From Peptoniphilus obesi ph1 (GTDB lineage Bacteria; Bacillota; Clostridia; Tissierellales; Peptoniphilaceae), in the NCBI RefSeq assembly GCF_000311865.1, contig NZ_HE978580.1, positions 243,086-307,085 on the forward strand: a stretch of DNA of 64,000 nucleotides. The letters are read 5' to 3'. Position numbers and translations under genes: made by a program. This document shows, one piece after another, positions 1 to 7,293 of the stretch (its first letter is position 1; each line of letters opens with the position of its first letter). Below the pieces are notes generated by a model. The model worked only from the letters and a program-made list of their open reading frames with translations, was not told where the DNA came from and made no database searches.

Positions 1-1440
1 ATCAGTTCTTATAAAAATATTGTCCATCATCCATCTTAGAACTGGATGACCTCCATGGGCTATTTTTCTTTCAAGGGTTAGTTTCATGAGTTCTTTAGTT
101 GGTGGAGACATATCTTTAAATCCTTGACCAAAAGGAACTACTGTAAAACCCATGCCTTCTAAGTTTTGAACCATCTGAACTGCTCCCCATCTATCAAAGG
201 CTATTTCTCTGATGTTATATTTTTCTCCCAAGTCCTCTATGAATTTCTCAATAAAACCATAGTGGACAACATTGCCTTCTGTAGTTTGAATATAGCCTTG
301 CTTATGCCATAGGTCATAGTTTACGTGGTCTCTTTTTACTCTTAGGTCGAGATTGTCTTCTGGCAACCAAAAGTAGGGTAATATTTGATATTTATCATCT
401 TCGTCTATTGGAGGAAAGACTAAAACAAAGGCGGTAATATCTGTTGTAGATGAAAGATCAAGACCACCATAGCAAACTCTACCTTTTAGTTCTTTTTCAT
501 TAACAGCAAAGTTACATAAGTCCCATTTTTCCATAGGCATCCACCTAATTGCTTGTTTGACCCATTGATTAAGTCTTAGTTGTCTAAAAGCATTCTCTTC
601 AGTTGGATTTTGCTTAGCCGATTCACAGGCTTGTCTTACTTTTTCTATAGGAACTGTAATTCCAAGAGACGGATTTGCTTTATGCCATACTTTTTCATCT
701 GTCCAGTCATCTTCTCTGTCTGCTCCATAAATCACAGGATAAAAAGTTGGATCAGTTTTTCTTCCTTCAAGTATGTCGACTGCCTTTTGGTGAGTCTCAT
801 AGCAGATTGATTTTGTATCTGTTCCAGCAGTTGTTATTAGAAAATATAAGGGCTGGGTCCTTGCATCTCCAGAGCCCTTTGTCATTACATCAAATAATTT
901 TCTATTTGGCTGAGTATGAAGTTCGTCAAAGACCACACCATGAATATTAAATCCGTGTTTAGAATAAGCCTCTGCAGATAAAACTTGGTAAAAAGAATTA
1001 GTCGGCTTATATATCATCCTCTTTTGAGATGCTAGAATCTTTACTCTTTTAGATAGGGCTGGACTCATCCTTACCATATCAGCTGCAACATCAAAGACAA
1101 TAGTTGCTTGTTGTCTGTCTGCAGCACATCCATAAACTTCTGCTCTTTCTTCTCCATCACCACAAGTAAGAAGAAGTGCCACAGCAGCTGCAAGTTCAGA
1201 TTTGCCCATCTTCTTTGGTATTTCAATATAGGCTGTATTAAATTGACGGTATCCTGTATCTTTTACAATGCCAAATAAGTCTCTTATGATTTCTTCTTGC
1301 CAGTCAATAAGCTTGAAGTCTTTGCCTGCCCATCTACCCTTTGTATGCTTCAGACATTCTATAAAAGTGACAGCATAGTCTGCTTTGTTTTTATCATAGT
1401 GAGATGTAGACAGCATAAATTTTGTTGGTTTATATTTCAT
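1..1440 (-). CDS. terL: Phage terminase large subunit (partial, 3' end beyond window)
   Basis: This is the ATPase-nuclease that cuts concatemeric phage DNA and drives it into the prohead. The window holds 480 codons from the start, and the frame is open to base 1, so the C-terminus is missing. The start ATG at 1440 follows a strong AAGGAGG site. Visible motifs are a Walker A-like PKKMGKSE near residue 75, a Walker B-like VVFDELH near residue 165, and LDLSSTTD at the start of the nuclease domain, whose Asp is a likely metal ligand. Sequence style matches the Terminase_1/YmfN group that pairs with P27 small subunits, and a P27 subunit lies upstream at 5080. The gene lies at the downstream end of the packaging operon. 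Portal and head genes would be expected beyond base 1. Confidence 0.95.
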   Translation of the reverse strand, partial: MKYKPTKFMLSTSHYDKNKADYAVTFIECLKHTKGRWAGKDFKLIDWQEEIIRDLFGIVKDTGYRQFNTAYIEIPKKMGKSELAAAVALLLTCGDGEERAEVYGCAADRQQATIVFDVAADMVRMSPALSKRVKILASQKRMIYKPTNSFYQVLSAEAYSKHGFNIHGVVFDELHTQPNRKLFDVMTKGSGDARTQPLYFLITTAGTDTKSICYETHQKAVDILEGRKTDPTFYPVIYGADREDDWTDEKVWHKANPSLGITVPIEKVRQACESAKQNPTEENAFRQLRLNQWVKQAIRWMPMEKWDLCNFAVNEKELKGRVCYGGLDLSSTTDITAFVLVFPPIDEDDKYQILPYFWLPEDNLDLRVKRDHVNYDLWHKQGYIQTTEGNVVHYGFIEKFIEDLGEKYNIREIAFDRWGAVQMVQNLEGMGFTVVPFGQGFKDMSPPTKELMKLTLERKIAHGGHPVLRWMMDNIFIRTD

Positions 1441-1502
1441 TTGACCTCCTTCCTCTAAAAATAGGCATAAAAAATACTAGCCGTTAGCTAGTTCACTACG
1501 AG

Positions 1503-1519
1503 AAAAAGAGCCTTCGCTC
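1503..1519 (-). terminator. Possible weak intrinsic terminator
   Basis: On the minus strand a short GAGC-GAAG-GCTC hairpin is followed by five T, between the small gene at 1533 and terL. The stem is only four pairs, so partial termination at best. A second CTAG-N7-CTAG hairpin with a T-rich tail lies just downstream (around 1478-1495). Confidence 0.35.
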
Positions 1520-1532
1520 AATTTCTTGATTT

Positions 1533-1763
1533 CTAATTATTTTGTTTTCCTAGTTCATAGGCCTCTTTTAACATTTCTTTTAATGACCATACTGAAACTT
1601 CTAAAAAGTCTTCTGAATCATTGTTTCTTTTTTCTAAGTCTCCTCTTTCTTCTATTGCACAAGAATGTTTCTTGGCAATTTCTAAAAGTGCTTTATCTCT
1701 TTTTTCATTAATTCTTTTGGTGGCCTCTAAAAAGCATTGCCTTTTCAATTCTTGGTTTGTCAT
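1533..1763 (-). CDS. Small phage protein, unknown function
   Basis: I do not recognise this 76-residue protein. It is highly charged and predicted helical, with no membrane segment, and contains alternating Glu/Lys stretches such as RINEKRDKALLEIAKKH. Its ATG directly follows the stop codon of the upstream gene (TAAATG), with a GAGGAG site inside the end of that gene, so the two are translationally coupled. It lies in the packaging operon between DUF4314 and terL, where small accessory genes are common in Firmicute prophages. Confidence 0.6.
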   Translation of the reverse strand: MTNQELKRQCFLEATKRINEKRDKALLEIAKKHSCAIEERGDLEKRNNDSEDFLEVSVWSLKEMLKEAYELGKQNN

Positions 1764-2096
1764 TTATCTCACTCCTCTTTTCTTATTCTTTTGGAGATTA
1801 TCTATAAAGTCATCAAACCATTTCGCTCCAATCTCAAGTCTTATAATTGGAAGTCTTCCTAACTTGTTGTACTTTAAACTTACTATCCTTAAGTCTTCAG
1901 GAAGGTCGCTTTCGTAAAATTCGTTAATTGTTTTTCCCATTGTGATATAAATTGTGTCATCTTCAAGGTAGTCTTTTAAATAATCTTGGAAAGCTAAGTC
2001 TCCATTTTCTCCTTCGTAAAGTCCAAGCATTGTAATTGCTGAAGAGTCGATTAACTCATTTAAATCTTCCTGTGTTTTCATGTATTTGTATGCCAT
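1764..2096 (-). CDS. Phage protein of unknown function
   Basis: This 110-residue acidic protein begins MAYKYMKTQEDLNELI. The ATG at 2096 is chosen because AAGGAGAAAAAT precedes it directly. A longer in-frame start at 2144 has no such site. It has no signal or membrane segment and no motif that I can assign. It is coupled to the next gene (stop TAA abutting ATG). Its position between the methyltransferase and the large terminase suggests an accessory role in the packaging module, but that is context only. Confidence 0.6.
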   Translation of the reverse strand: MAYKYMKTQEDLNELIDSSAITMLGLYEGENGDLAFQDYLKDYLEDDTIYITMGKTINEFYESDLPEDLRIVSLKYNKLGRLPIIRLEIGAKWFDDFIDNLQKNKKRGVR

Positions 2097-2195
2097 ATTT
2101 TTCTCCTTATCTTTTTTTGTATGTACATATAACCGTACTGTCAAAAATAAAGCAAGTTAATTAAAGGATATAATGGCTATATTTCAACCTTTGCT

Positions 2196-2408
2196 CTATA
2201 TTTTTTCTATTCTATCCACTCTGAAAATTACATTTAACATCGAACCATTATCCCATTTTACTAGGATTGATCCAATGGCATCCACCCCATAAACTGTGCC
2301 TAAAGTTCCAACTGGTGGTGCCTGTTCATCTTCCATTTGGATTAGTTTTACTCTTGTACCTACAGGATAAGTTTCTTTTAATTTTTGTATAATTTCTCTT
2401 GAAATCAT
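2196..2408 (-). CDS. DUF4314 domain phage protein
   Basis: This 70-residue protein matches the DUF4314 family as I know it: the arrangement YPVGTRVKLIQMEDEQAPP, then GTLGTVYGVDAIGSILVKWDNGS, then a short basic tail. The glycine and valine pattern suggests a small SH3-like beta barrel. Such proteins are found in Firmicute prophages near terminase and methyltransferase genes. The function is unknown. It sits just downstream of the methyltransferase in the same direction. Confidence 0.8.
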   Translation of the reverse strand: MISREIIQKLKETYPVGTRVKLIQMEDEQAPPVGTLGTVYGVDAIGSILVKWDNGSMLNVIFRVDRIEKI

Positions 2409-2451
2409 CTAATCACCTCACATACATATATCACTCAAATACTGATTTATA

Positions 2452-3687
2452 TCAAGTTAGATTAATAGCATCTTCATACTTATATTTTTTTCCATCTCTT
2501 AAAAGGCTTACATCTTTATCACTACCAACTAGTTCAATAAATCTATTTACAATGACATCTACAAATTTTTCATCAAGTTCAATCATCCTACAAATTCTAT
2601 CAGTCTGTTCACAAGCTATTAGTGTACTTCCACTTCCACCAAATGGATCAAGTACAATGGAGTTTGTCATTGATGAATTTTTAATAGGATAAGATAAAAG
2701 AGGAATAGGTTTCATAGTAGGGTGGTCGCCATTTTTTCTTGGTTTATCAAATTCCCAAATGGTAGACTCCTTCCTTCCTGTATACCAGTTGTGTTTTCCT
2801 TTTTTCTTCCAACCATAAAGAATTGGTTCATGTTGCCATTGATATGGACTTCTTCCAAGTACAAGGGACTGCTTTTTCCAAATACAAGTACCAGATAAAT
2901 AAAAGCCAGCATCTTGAAATGCCTTTCTGAAATTAAGTCCCTCTGTATCTGCATGGAAAACATAAATCGAACCATCATCTGCGAGGAATTTCTCCATATT
3001 TAAAAAGGAGCTTAGTAAAAATTCATAGAATTTATCTTGCTCCATATTGTCATTTTTAATTTTTCCAGCTGATCCTTCATAGTTTACGTTGTATGGAGGG
3101 TCTGTGATGATAAGATTTGCTTTTGATTCTCCCATTAATTTCTCGTAAGTGGTTTCATCTGTAGAATCTCCACAAATAAGTTTGTGCTTACCTAAGGTCC
3201 AAATATCTCCAACTTTAGAAAAAGTAGGTTTTTCTAATTCCTTGTCTACATCAAAACCGTCATCTTCTGTATCATTTCCAAGGTCAAAAATATTAGATAG
3301 CTCATCTGGTGAAAACCCAGTAAGTTCTACATTAAAACCATAATCTTCCAGGGACTCAATTTCTACTCTTAATAGTTCTTCATCCCAACCAGCATCAAGA
3401 GCCATTCTGTTATCAGCTAAGATATAGGCTTTCTTCTGTGCCTCGTTTAGATGGTCTGCAAAGACACAAGGTACTTCTTTTATCCCTTCTTCCTTTGCCG
3501 CCATAATTCTTCCATGACCAGCAATCACTCCGTAGTCTTTATCAATAATTACAGGATTGATGAAACCAAACTCTCGAATTGATGATCGTAGTTTGTTAAT
3601 CTGGTCTGCTGAATGAGTCCTTGCATTATTTACATAGGGTACAAGTTTTTCAATATCAACTAATTTCATTTCTTTTGTTGTAATCAT
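2452..3687 (-). CDS. ParB-like nuclease domain fused to DNA (adenine/cytosine-N4) methyltransferase
   Basis: This 411-residue protein has two parts. Residues about 1-110 are a ParB/Spo0J-type domain with VIAGHGRIMAAKEEG and ILADNRMALDAGWDEE. Residues about 175-405 are a beta-class DNA methyltransferase: the catalytic motif TDPPYN comes first and the SAM-binding motif LDPFGGSGST lies near the C-terminus. It probably methylates phage DNA against host restriction. The ATG at 3687 overlaps the stop of the upstream SAM synthetase gene (ATGA) and has a purine-rich GGGGG site. A GTG at 3699 in the same frame is a less likely start. The coupling to a SAM-making enzyme is informative, because producer and consumer of SAM are translated together. 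Confidence 0.9.
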   Translation of the reverse strand: MITTKEMKLVDIEKLVPYVNNARTHSADQINKLRSSIREFGFINPVIIDKDYGVIAGHGRIMAAKEEGIKEVPCVFADHLNEAQKKAYILADNRMALDAGWDEELLRVEIESLEDYGFNVELTGFSPDELSNIFDLGNDTEDDGFDVDKELEKPTFSKVGDIWTLGKHKLICGDSTDETTYEKLMGESKANLIITDPPYNVNYEGSAGKIKNDNMEQDKFYEFLLSSFLNMEKFLADDGSIYVFHADTEGLNFRKAFQDAGFYLSGTCIWKKQSLVLGRSPYQWQHEPILYGWKKKGKHNWYTGRKESTIWEFDKPRKNGDHPTMKPIPLLSYPIKNSSMTNSIVLDPFGGSGSTLIACEQTDRICRMIELDEKFVDVIVNRFIELVGSDKDVSLLRDGKKYKYEDAINLT

Positions 3688-4466
3688 ATGAGCCCCCACT
3701 TAGCAAATTCCTCAAAACCACCAATAGAGTTAATGTAGTTTCTAGCAATTTCTACAATTTCTGAATATGGTCTACCATCAACAGTTTCATCCCCGATTGC
3801 ACAGGATAATTCAATCTCTCTATTTTCTTCTTGTGCCTTTAGGTGGGCATAAATATTAACCGATACATCAGCCTTGGATAGGTCTTTACCATAAAGACCC
3901 CCACCAGTTACTGCTCGTCCCATATCAGAACCGAGTTTTCTATTAGTTGCTCCAGTATCAACATTATATCCTCCAGTCCAATCTCCTAATGGATTTACAA
4001 TTCCTCTTGGATAAATTGATTTTAAAATTTCTGTAGATACATTTGACTGACAAATAATAAGTTTATCCCCATCAAGAATGTATTTCCCATCGTAAGGATA
4101 ATTAGAATAAATTTCACGAGCAATTAAAGATAGTTCCTTTTCTTCGTCTGATGTAGGCACTCCCTTAAAGATTCCATTATCTCCACATTTTAACTTATCT
4201 TTCTGATTATTTGATAGGTGGATATCCTGCTCAACTATTTTAATATCTGCTATGACCTCTCCAGCTATCCTCTTAATCGCTGTTTCAATTTCTTTTTTAT
4301 TTAGATTACAATCTGTTTCAATAATTACATGACAATTTCCATGCCCCAGCAAAACTTCAACTGCTATTTTAGGATTATCTTTTTCTTTATATGCTAAATC
4401 TACAATTGCACCAGCAATACAATCTGCTATTTTATCTGGATGCTTTGGATTTACTTTTTCAAACAA
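3684..4466 (-). CDS. Phage-encoded short S-adenosylmethionine synthetase
   Basis: The protein makes SAM from ATP and methionine by family assignment. The N-terminal HPDKIADCIAGAIVD corresponds to the MetK GHPDK signature. Further on, GDWTGGYNVDTGATNRKLG and AVTGGGLYGKD correspond to the central loop and the GGGAFSGKD signature. At 260 residues it is much shorter than cellular MetK (about 390), a form I associate with Firmicute prophages. The start is TTG at 4466, eight bases after GAGGAGG, which is itself inside the end of the small terminase gene. The stop overlaps the methyltransferase start. The substrate pocket differs enough from MetK that activity should be treated as likely, not shown. 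Confidence 0.85.
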   Translation of the reverse strand: MFEKVNPKHPDKIADCIAGAIVDLAYKEKDNPKIAVEVLLGHGNCHVIIETDCNLNKKEIETAIKRIAGEVIADIKIVEQDIHLSNNQKDKLKCGDNGIFKGVPTSDEEKELSLIAREIYSNYPYDGKYILDGDKLIICQSNVSTEILKSIYPRGIVNPLGDWTGGYNVDTGATNRKLGSDMGRAVTGGGLYGKDLSKADVSVNIYAHLKAQEENREIELSCAIGDETVDGRPYSEIVEIARNYINSIGGFEEFAKWGLI

Positions 4467-4471
4467 TACAA

Positions 4472-5080
4472 TTACCTCCTCTGCCTTAGTAATTTTTCCA
4501 TCATATCTTCTCCATAGTCTTCATATACTTCCGTGCAGTTTTCTTTAACTATGTCATAAATCTCGTACCATAGAAGATTGGCCGTCTTTTGAAACTGGCT
4601 AGACATCTGTACAAATGGAGATGCAATAACTCCACCAGTAGTAGGGTGCTTTCCTAAAAGTCCAAATTGACTTATTGCCTCTTCACATTGAATATATCTT
4701 GCAAAAGCCTGGGAGTAGGATTCTAATAATCTTGGATTTACTAAGTTTTCACAGTTTCTCTGTTTTAACCATCCCCAAGTCTCTTTATATATTTCATCAG
4801 CACCAAGTGGTATACCATTTTTTTGTTTTGCAGATAGATAATCACTAGGTGTTGGCATATCTGTTCCATCAAGAACTGCACCATCTGGTAAGTCAACTGC
4901 ATCTATTTCTTCTGGACTAAATGTAGGAATATCATTCATTAGTATTTCTACTTTTTTACCTTTTTCTATTTTTTCAGCAGCAGGCTGTGGTTTCCCTCCT
5001 GCTTTTACTCTTCTTCCTCCTCTGTATGTTCCGTCTTTAGCGATAGTATCACCTCCTAGTTGTTTTATTTCTTTTCTCAT
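4472..5080 (-). CDS. terS: P27-family phage terminase small subunit
   Basis: This is the DNA-recognition subunit of the packaging motor. The C-terminal two thirds (ETWGWLKQRN, ESYSQAFARYIQCEEAI, TGGVIASPFVQMS) match P27-family small terminases. The N-terminal region is basic and glycine-rich (YRGGRRVKAGGKPQP), as usual in this family. The ATG at 5080 has no visible ribosome site. A canonical AGGAGG (5052-5057) instead precedes an ATC codon at 5044 by seven bases, and the family usually begins at that point (MA-KDGT-like). Translation may therefore start at the near-cognate ATC and give 190 residues. The gene is the first of the packaging operon and is separated from the HNH gene by plus-strand cargo. 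Confidence 0.85.
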   Translation of the reverse strand: MRKEIKQLGGDTIAKDGTYRGGRRVKAGGKPQPAAEKIEKGKKVEILMNDIPTFSPEEIDAVDLPDGAVLDGTDMPTPSDYLSAKQKNGIPLGADEIYKETWGWLKQRNCENLVNPRLLESYSQAFARYIQCEEAISQFGLLGKHPTTGGVIASPFVQMSSQFQKTANLLWYEIYDIVKENCTEVYEDYGEDMMEKLLRQRR

Positions 5081-5088
5081 GTATGTTA

Positions 5089-5116
5089 TTGACTTTGACT
5101 AGTTCTATGTTATAAT
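5089..5116 (+). promoter_or_regulatory. Promoter of the AbiF RNA/gene unit
   Basis: TTGACT at 5089-5094 and a perfect TATAAT at 5111-5116 are separated by 16 bases. Predicted transcription starts near 5123, immediately before the hairpin RNA. It points away from the prophage genes on the other strand, so the cargo has its own expression. Confidence 0.8.
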
Positions 5117-5122
5117 TAATTT

Positions 5123-5184
5123 AACAGAACCTCTCCACGCTTAATGTAGATTTTCTACATGCGGACCACGGAGAGGGCTTTTTT
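5123..5184 (+). ncRNA. Structured self-terminating leader/small RNA upstream of AbiF
   Basis: The predicted transcript folds as a compact rod. CCTCTCC (5130-5136) pairs with GGAGAGG (5170-5176), CGC (5138-5140) pairs with GCG (5161-5163), and ATGTAGA (5144-5150) pairs with TCTACAT (5154-5160) around a three-base loop. An asymmetric internal loop (bases 5164-5169) and a TTA bulge are left unpaired. The rod is followed by T6 (5179-5184), so it doubles as an intrinsic terminator before the AbiF ribosome site. From memory, AbiF-type HEPN proteins have been reported with an adjacent structured RNA acting as antitoxin. The layout here, promoter then hairpin RNA then terminator then gene, fits that. 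Leader attenuation is the alternative. Confidence 0.7.
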
Positions 5185-5202
5185 ATATTAAGGAGAACTT
5201 AT

Positions 5203-6084
5203 ATGACATTAAAACCTGCTTTAAACTACGAAGATCAAATTACCAAATTAAAAATTGACCATAACTTAAAAATCAAAGATGAAGTTTATGCAACAGAAAT
5301 TTTGAAAAAAGTAAATTATTACAGACTTTCAGGTTATGGTATTGGTCTTAAAAAATATAATAATAAAGAGCATTATAAGGATCATATTACTATCGAGCAT
5401 CTCTTTAACCTTTATTGCTTTGATAGCCAATTTAAAAACAACCTCATTAGAACTATTGAGCAAATTGAAATAGAGCTTAGAACACAAATTGCTTATCATC
5501 TAGCTATGACGTATGGTTCCGATGTACTTATGCACGAAGATAATTTTATTCATAAAACAAATAAAAAAGGCCAAACCATATATTCCATCATAAATGAGAA
5601 TCTGAGCAACGAAGTTGACAGGCAAAAGAATAAACCATTTATTAAACACCACCTAAAAAAATATGATGGAAAGTTTCCAATCTGGGTATCCGTTGAACTC
5701 ATGTCTTTTGGAAATTTATCTTCTTTGTTTAGTATTCTTAAGGATGAAGATCAAAAAGAAATTTCTAATTATTACAACACAGATCCTAAATATTTAAAAA
5801 ATTGGATTCTATGTCTCGTTGAAGTAAGAAATATTTGTGCCCATTACACTCGACTTTATAATATGCCTTTAAAAGAAACTCCCCGCCTTTATTCTGAAAA
5901 CGAACAATATAAGGGCAAGCAAAATAAAATATTCCCCATTCTTTTAATCATAAAGAGAATTTTAAACTCAAACGACCAATGGGAATCCCTTTTAAAAGAT
6001 TTAGAAAATACCTTTAATAAATACCAAGGATACTTCAACTATAAATTTATGGGTTTTCCTCCTAATTGGAAAGATGTTCTTTAA
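5203..6084 (+). CDS. AbiF/AbiD-type (Abi_2) HEPN abortive-infection protein
   Basis: This 293-residue protein carries the Abi_2 hallmarks VNYYRLSGYG near residue 38 and two HEPN-type R-X4-6-H motifs: R93-X5-H99 in ELRTQIAYHL, and R209-X4-H214 in RNICAHYTRLYN. HEPN domains of this type are RNases, so the protein is a probable RNA-cleaving toxin that stops phage growth. It has a clean AAGGAG site eight bases before ATG 5203. It lies on the strand opposite to all surrounding phage genes and has its own promoter and RNA leader, so it is cargo that would be expressed in the lysogen, probably to exclude competing phages. No membrane segment is seen. Confidence 0.9.
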   Translation: MTLKPALNYEDQITKLKIDHNLKIKDEVYATEILKKVNYYRLSGYGIGLKKYNNKEHYKDHITIEHLFNLYCFDSQFKNNLIRTIEQIEIELRTQIAYHLAMTYGSDVLMHEDNFIHKTNKKGQTIYSIINENLSNEVDRQKNKPFIKHHLKKYDGKFPIWVSVELMSFGNLSSLFSILKDEDQKEISNYYNTDPKYLKNWILCLVEVRNICAHYTRLYNMPLKETPRLYSENEQYKGKQNKIFPILLIIKRILNSNDQWESLLKDLENTFNKYQGYFNYKFMGFPPNWKDVL

Positions 6085-6094
6085 TACCCCCTTT

Positions 6095-6173
6095 GAACCC
6101 GTTTTTTTGTGCGTGAGAGGGCGGCACCGTTGGTAGGGAAATCAGCTTTTAAGATAACTACTCCCCCTCCCTC
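6095..6173 (-). other. Candidate cos region between HNH and small terminase
   Basis: This short stretch is markedly richer in G and C runs than its surroundings. Read on the minus strand from the HNH stop it gives a GAGGGAGGGGGAG run, then GGTGCCGCCCTCTCACGCAC followed by seven A. In HK97-like cos phages with P27 terminases the cos site lies between the HNH gene and terS, and GC-rich sequences of this style occur there. Location and composition are the only support. The AbiF gene now separates it from terS. Confidence 0.45.
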
Positions 6174-6177
6174 AAAA

Positions 6178-6537
6178 CTATTCTCGTCCGAATCTATCTC
6201 CACGCTCAGCGTGAATCTTTGAGTGACAAGATTTACAAAGACTCATAAGATTATCTTCGTCATTAGTTCCACCATGAGAAAGAGGAAGTATGTGATGTAC
6301 TTCCTCTACCTTTGTCATTCTATTTTCTTTTAAACACATCTCACAAAGTGGATGCTCTGCTACATATCTTTTTCTAATAAGTCTCCATGCTTTTCCATAA
6401 CGCTTATGAGTGTTAGGATCTCTTTTATATTTTTCATAGTTTTTGTTGTATTCTTTCTCATGTTTCTTGCAGAATCGTCCATCAACTAATTCTGGACAAC
6501 CTGGATGTGAACATGGTCTCTTAGGTTTTCTCGGCAC
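6178..6537 (-). CDS. Phage HNH endonuclease
   Basis: This 119-residue HNH nuclease is of the type that assists terminase in cutting cos ends. CSHPGCPELVDGRFCKKH forms an N-terminal zinc ribbon. The C-terminal half has CEMCLKEN, then VEEVHHILPLSHGG with the catalytic His pair, then NLMSLCKSCHSKIH, the classic HNH treble clef with two zinc Cys pairs. The GTG at 6537 is chosen because GGAG lies eight bases upstream and relatives begin with PRKPKRPC. An in-frame TTG at 6579 would add 14 residues and lacks that support. Together with terS and terL it forms the packaging set. Confidence 0.88.
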   Translation of the reverse strand: MPRKPKRPCSHPGCPELVDGRFCKKHEKEYNKNYEKYKRDPNTHKRYGKAWRLIRKRYVAEHPLCEMCLKENRMTKVEEVHHILPLSHGGTNDEDNLMSLCKSCHSKIHAERGDRFGRE

Positions 6538-6656
6538 TTTATCACTCCATAAAGAAAGCCCTGAAGATTTTATCTCCAAGGCTCGTTTTATTATTCTTTT
6601 GCTATTCTAACTATACTACAACTACTTACTCTCATTCTATCAACTTTACTCTCCAC

Positions 6657-6714
6657 TTGACTTTTTTCTCAGAAGAAAATATAATTTAGTTAGAAAGTAT
6701 GAATTTCTAACTAA
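6657..6714 (+). promoter_or_regulatory. Toxin-antitoxin promoter with embedded palindromic operator
   Basis: TTGACT (6657-6662) and TATAAT (6680-6685) are spaced by the ideal 17 bases. Immediately after the -10 lies an 11-base perfect inverted repeat, TTAGTTAGAAA (6686-6696) and its complement (6704-6714), with a 7-base centre. The palindrome covers the predicted start of transcription, the expected place for autorepression by the AbrB-type antitoxin encoded next. AAGGAGG follows directly. Confidence 0.8.
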
Positions 6715-6725
6715 GGAGGTTTTTT

Positions 6726-6983
6726 ATGTTAGTTGAATTAAAAGCTAAATCACAAGTTACCATCCCAAAAGACATAGTAAACTCTATGGAATTAAACCAA
6801 GGTGATCAATTTGAAGTCATAGAAGATAACGGAAAAATTGTACTTGTTCCAGTAGCAATCTATCCAGAACACGTCATAAAAAATTTAAAAGCTGAAGTAA
6901 AAGAAATTAAAGAATCTATAAAAAATGGGACTCAACCTGTTTTTGATTCTATCGACTCTCTATTCGAGGAGTTAGACAAGTAA
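6726..6983 (+). CDS. AbrB/MazE-fold antitoxin
   Basis: This 85-residue protein starts with a SpoVT/AbrB swapped-hairpin DNA-binding domain (AKSQVTIPKDIVNSMELNQGDQFEVIED, residues about 7-36). It is followed by a short acidic helical tail that would bind and neutralise the toxin. ATG 6726 has an AAGGAGG site. The stop and the toxin start overlap (TAATG). The palindrome over its promoter is a plausible autoregulatory operator. This pairing of an AbrB-fold antitoxin with a RelE-fold toxin is less common than MazE-MazF. Confidence 0.85.
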   Translation: MLVELKAKSQVTIPKDIVNSMELNQGDQFEVIEDNGKIVLVPVAIYPEHVIKNLKAEVKEIKESIKNGTQPVFDSIDSLFEELDK

Positions 6984-7249
6984 TGTCCTATAAAATTACT
7001 TATTCGAAAGCCTTTAAAAAACATTACAAAAAACTATCTGATACTGAAAAGAAACAAACGAAAAAGAAACTTAAATTTTTCGTAGAAAATCCTACCCATC
7101 CATCTTTAAGAACTAAGAAAATACAAGGTACAGATGGAATATGGGAGTCTTCTGTTAACATGGATATTCGCATTATTTGGTTCTATGAAAATAATGAGCT
7201 GATATTTCTTTTAGATATTGGACACCATGATATCCTGGATAAGTTTTAA
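6983..7249 (+). CDS. RelE/YafQ-family mRNA interferase toxin
   Basis: This 88-residue RelE-fold toxin of the YafQ/Txe type would cleave mRNA on the ribosome. The layout is typical: AFKKHYKKL in helix 1, a lysine-rich second helix, TDGIWESSVNMDIRIIWFY in the central strands, and HHDILDKF at the C-terminus. Basic residues and a terminal His are the usual RNA contacts. It overlaps its antitoxin by one base, so the two are made together. The unit is closed by a strong terminator at 7294. It lies opposite to the phage genes, consistent with lysogenic expression for prophage maintenance or exclusion of other phages. Confidence 0.85.
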   Translation: MSYKITYSKAFKKHYKKLSDTEKKQTKKKLKFFVENPTHPSLRTKKIQGTDGIWESSVNMDIRIIWFYENNELIFLLDIGHHDILDKF

Positions 7250-7293
7250 AACTAGTACTATAATAAAAACACGAATTGAAAACGAAAGTTTTG

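Noticed and set aside
580..950. Plus-strand open frames of 76 and 91 codons
   Set aside because: They lie opposite the large terminase, have no ribosome site and read as shadow sequence.
2712..2978. Minus-strand frame of 88 codons
   Set aside because: It lies inside the methyltransferase gene in another frame with no ribosome site or motif, unlike the intein case where a clear family is seen.
5089..5184. CRISPR-like or tracr-like RNA
   Set aside because: There is one hairpin and no repeat-spacer series; nothing like cas genes is near. The promoter-hairpin-terminator-AbiF layout explains it.
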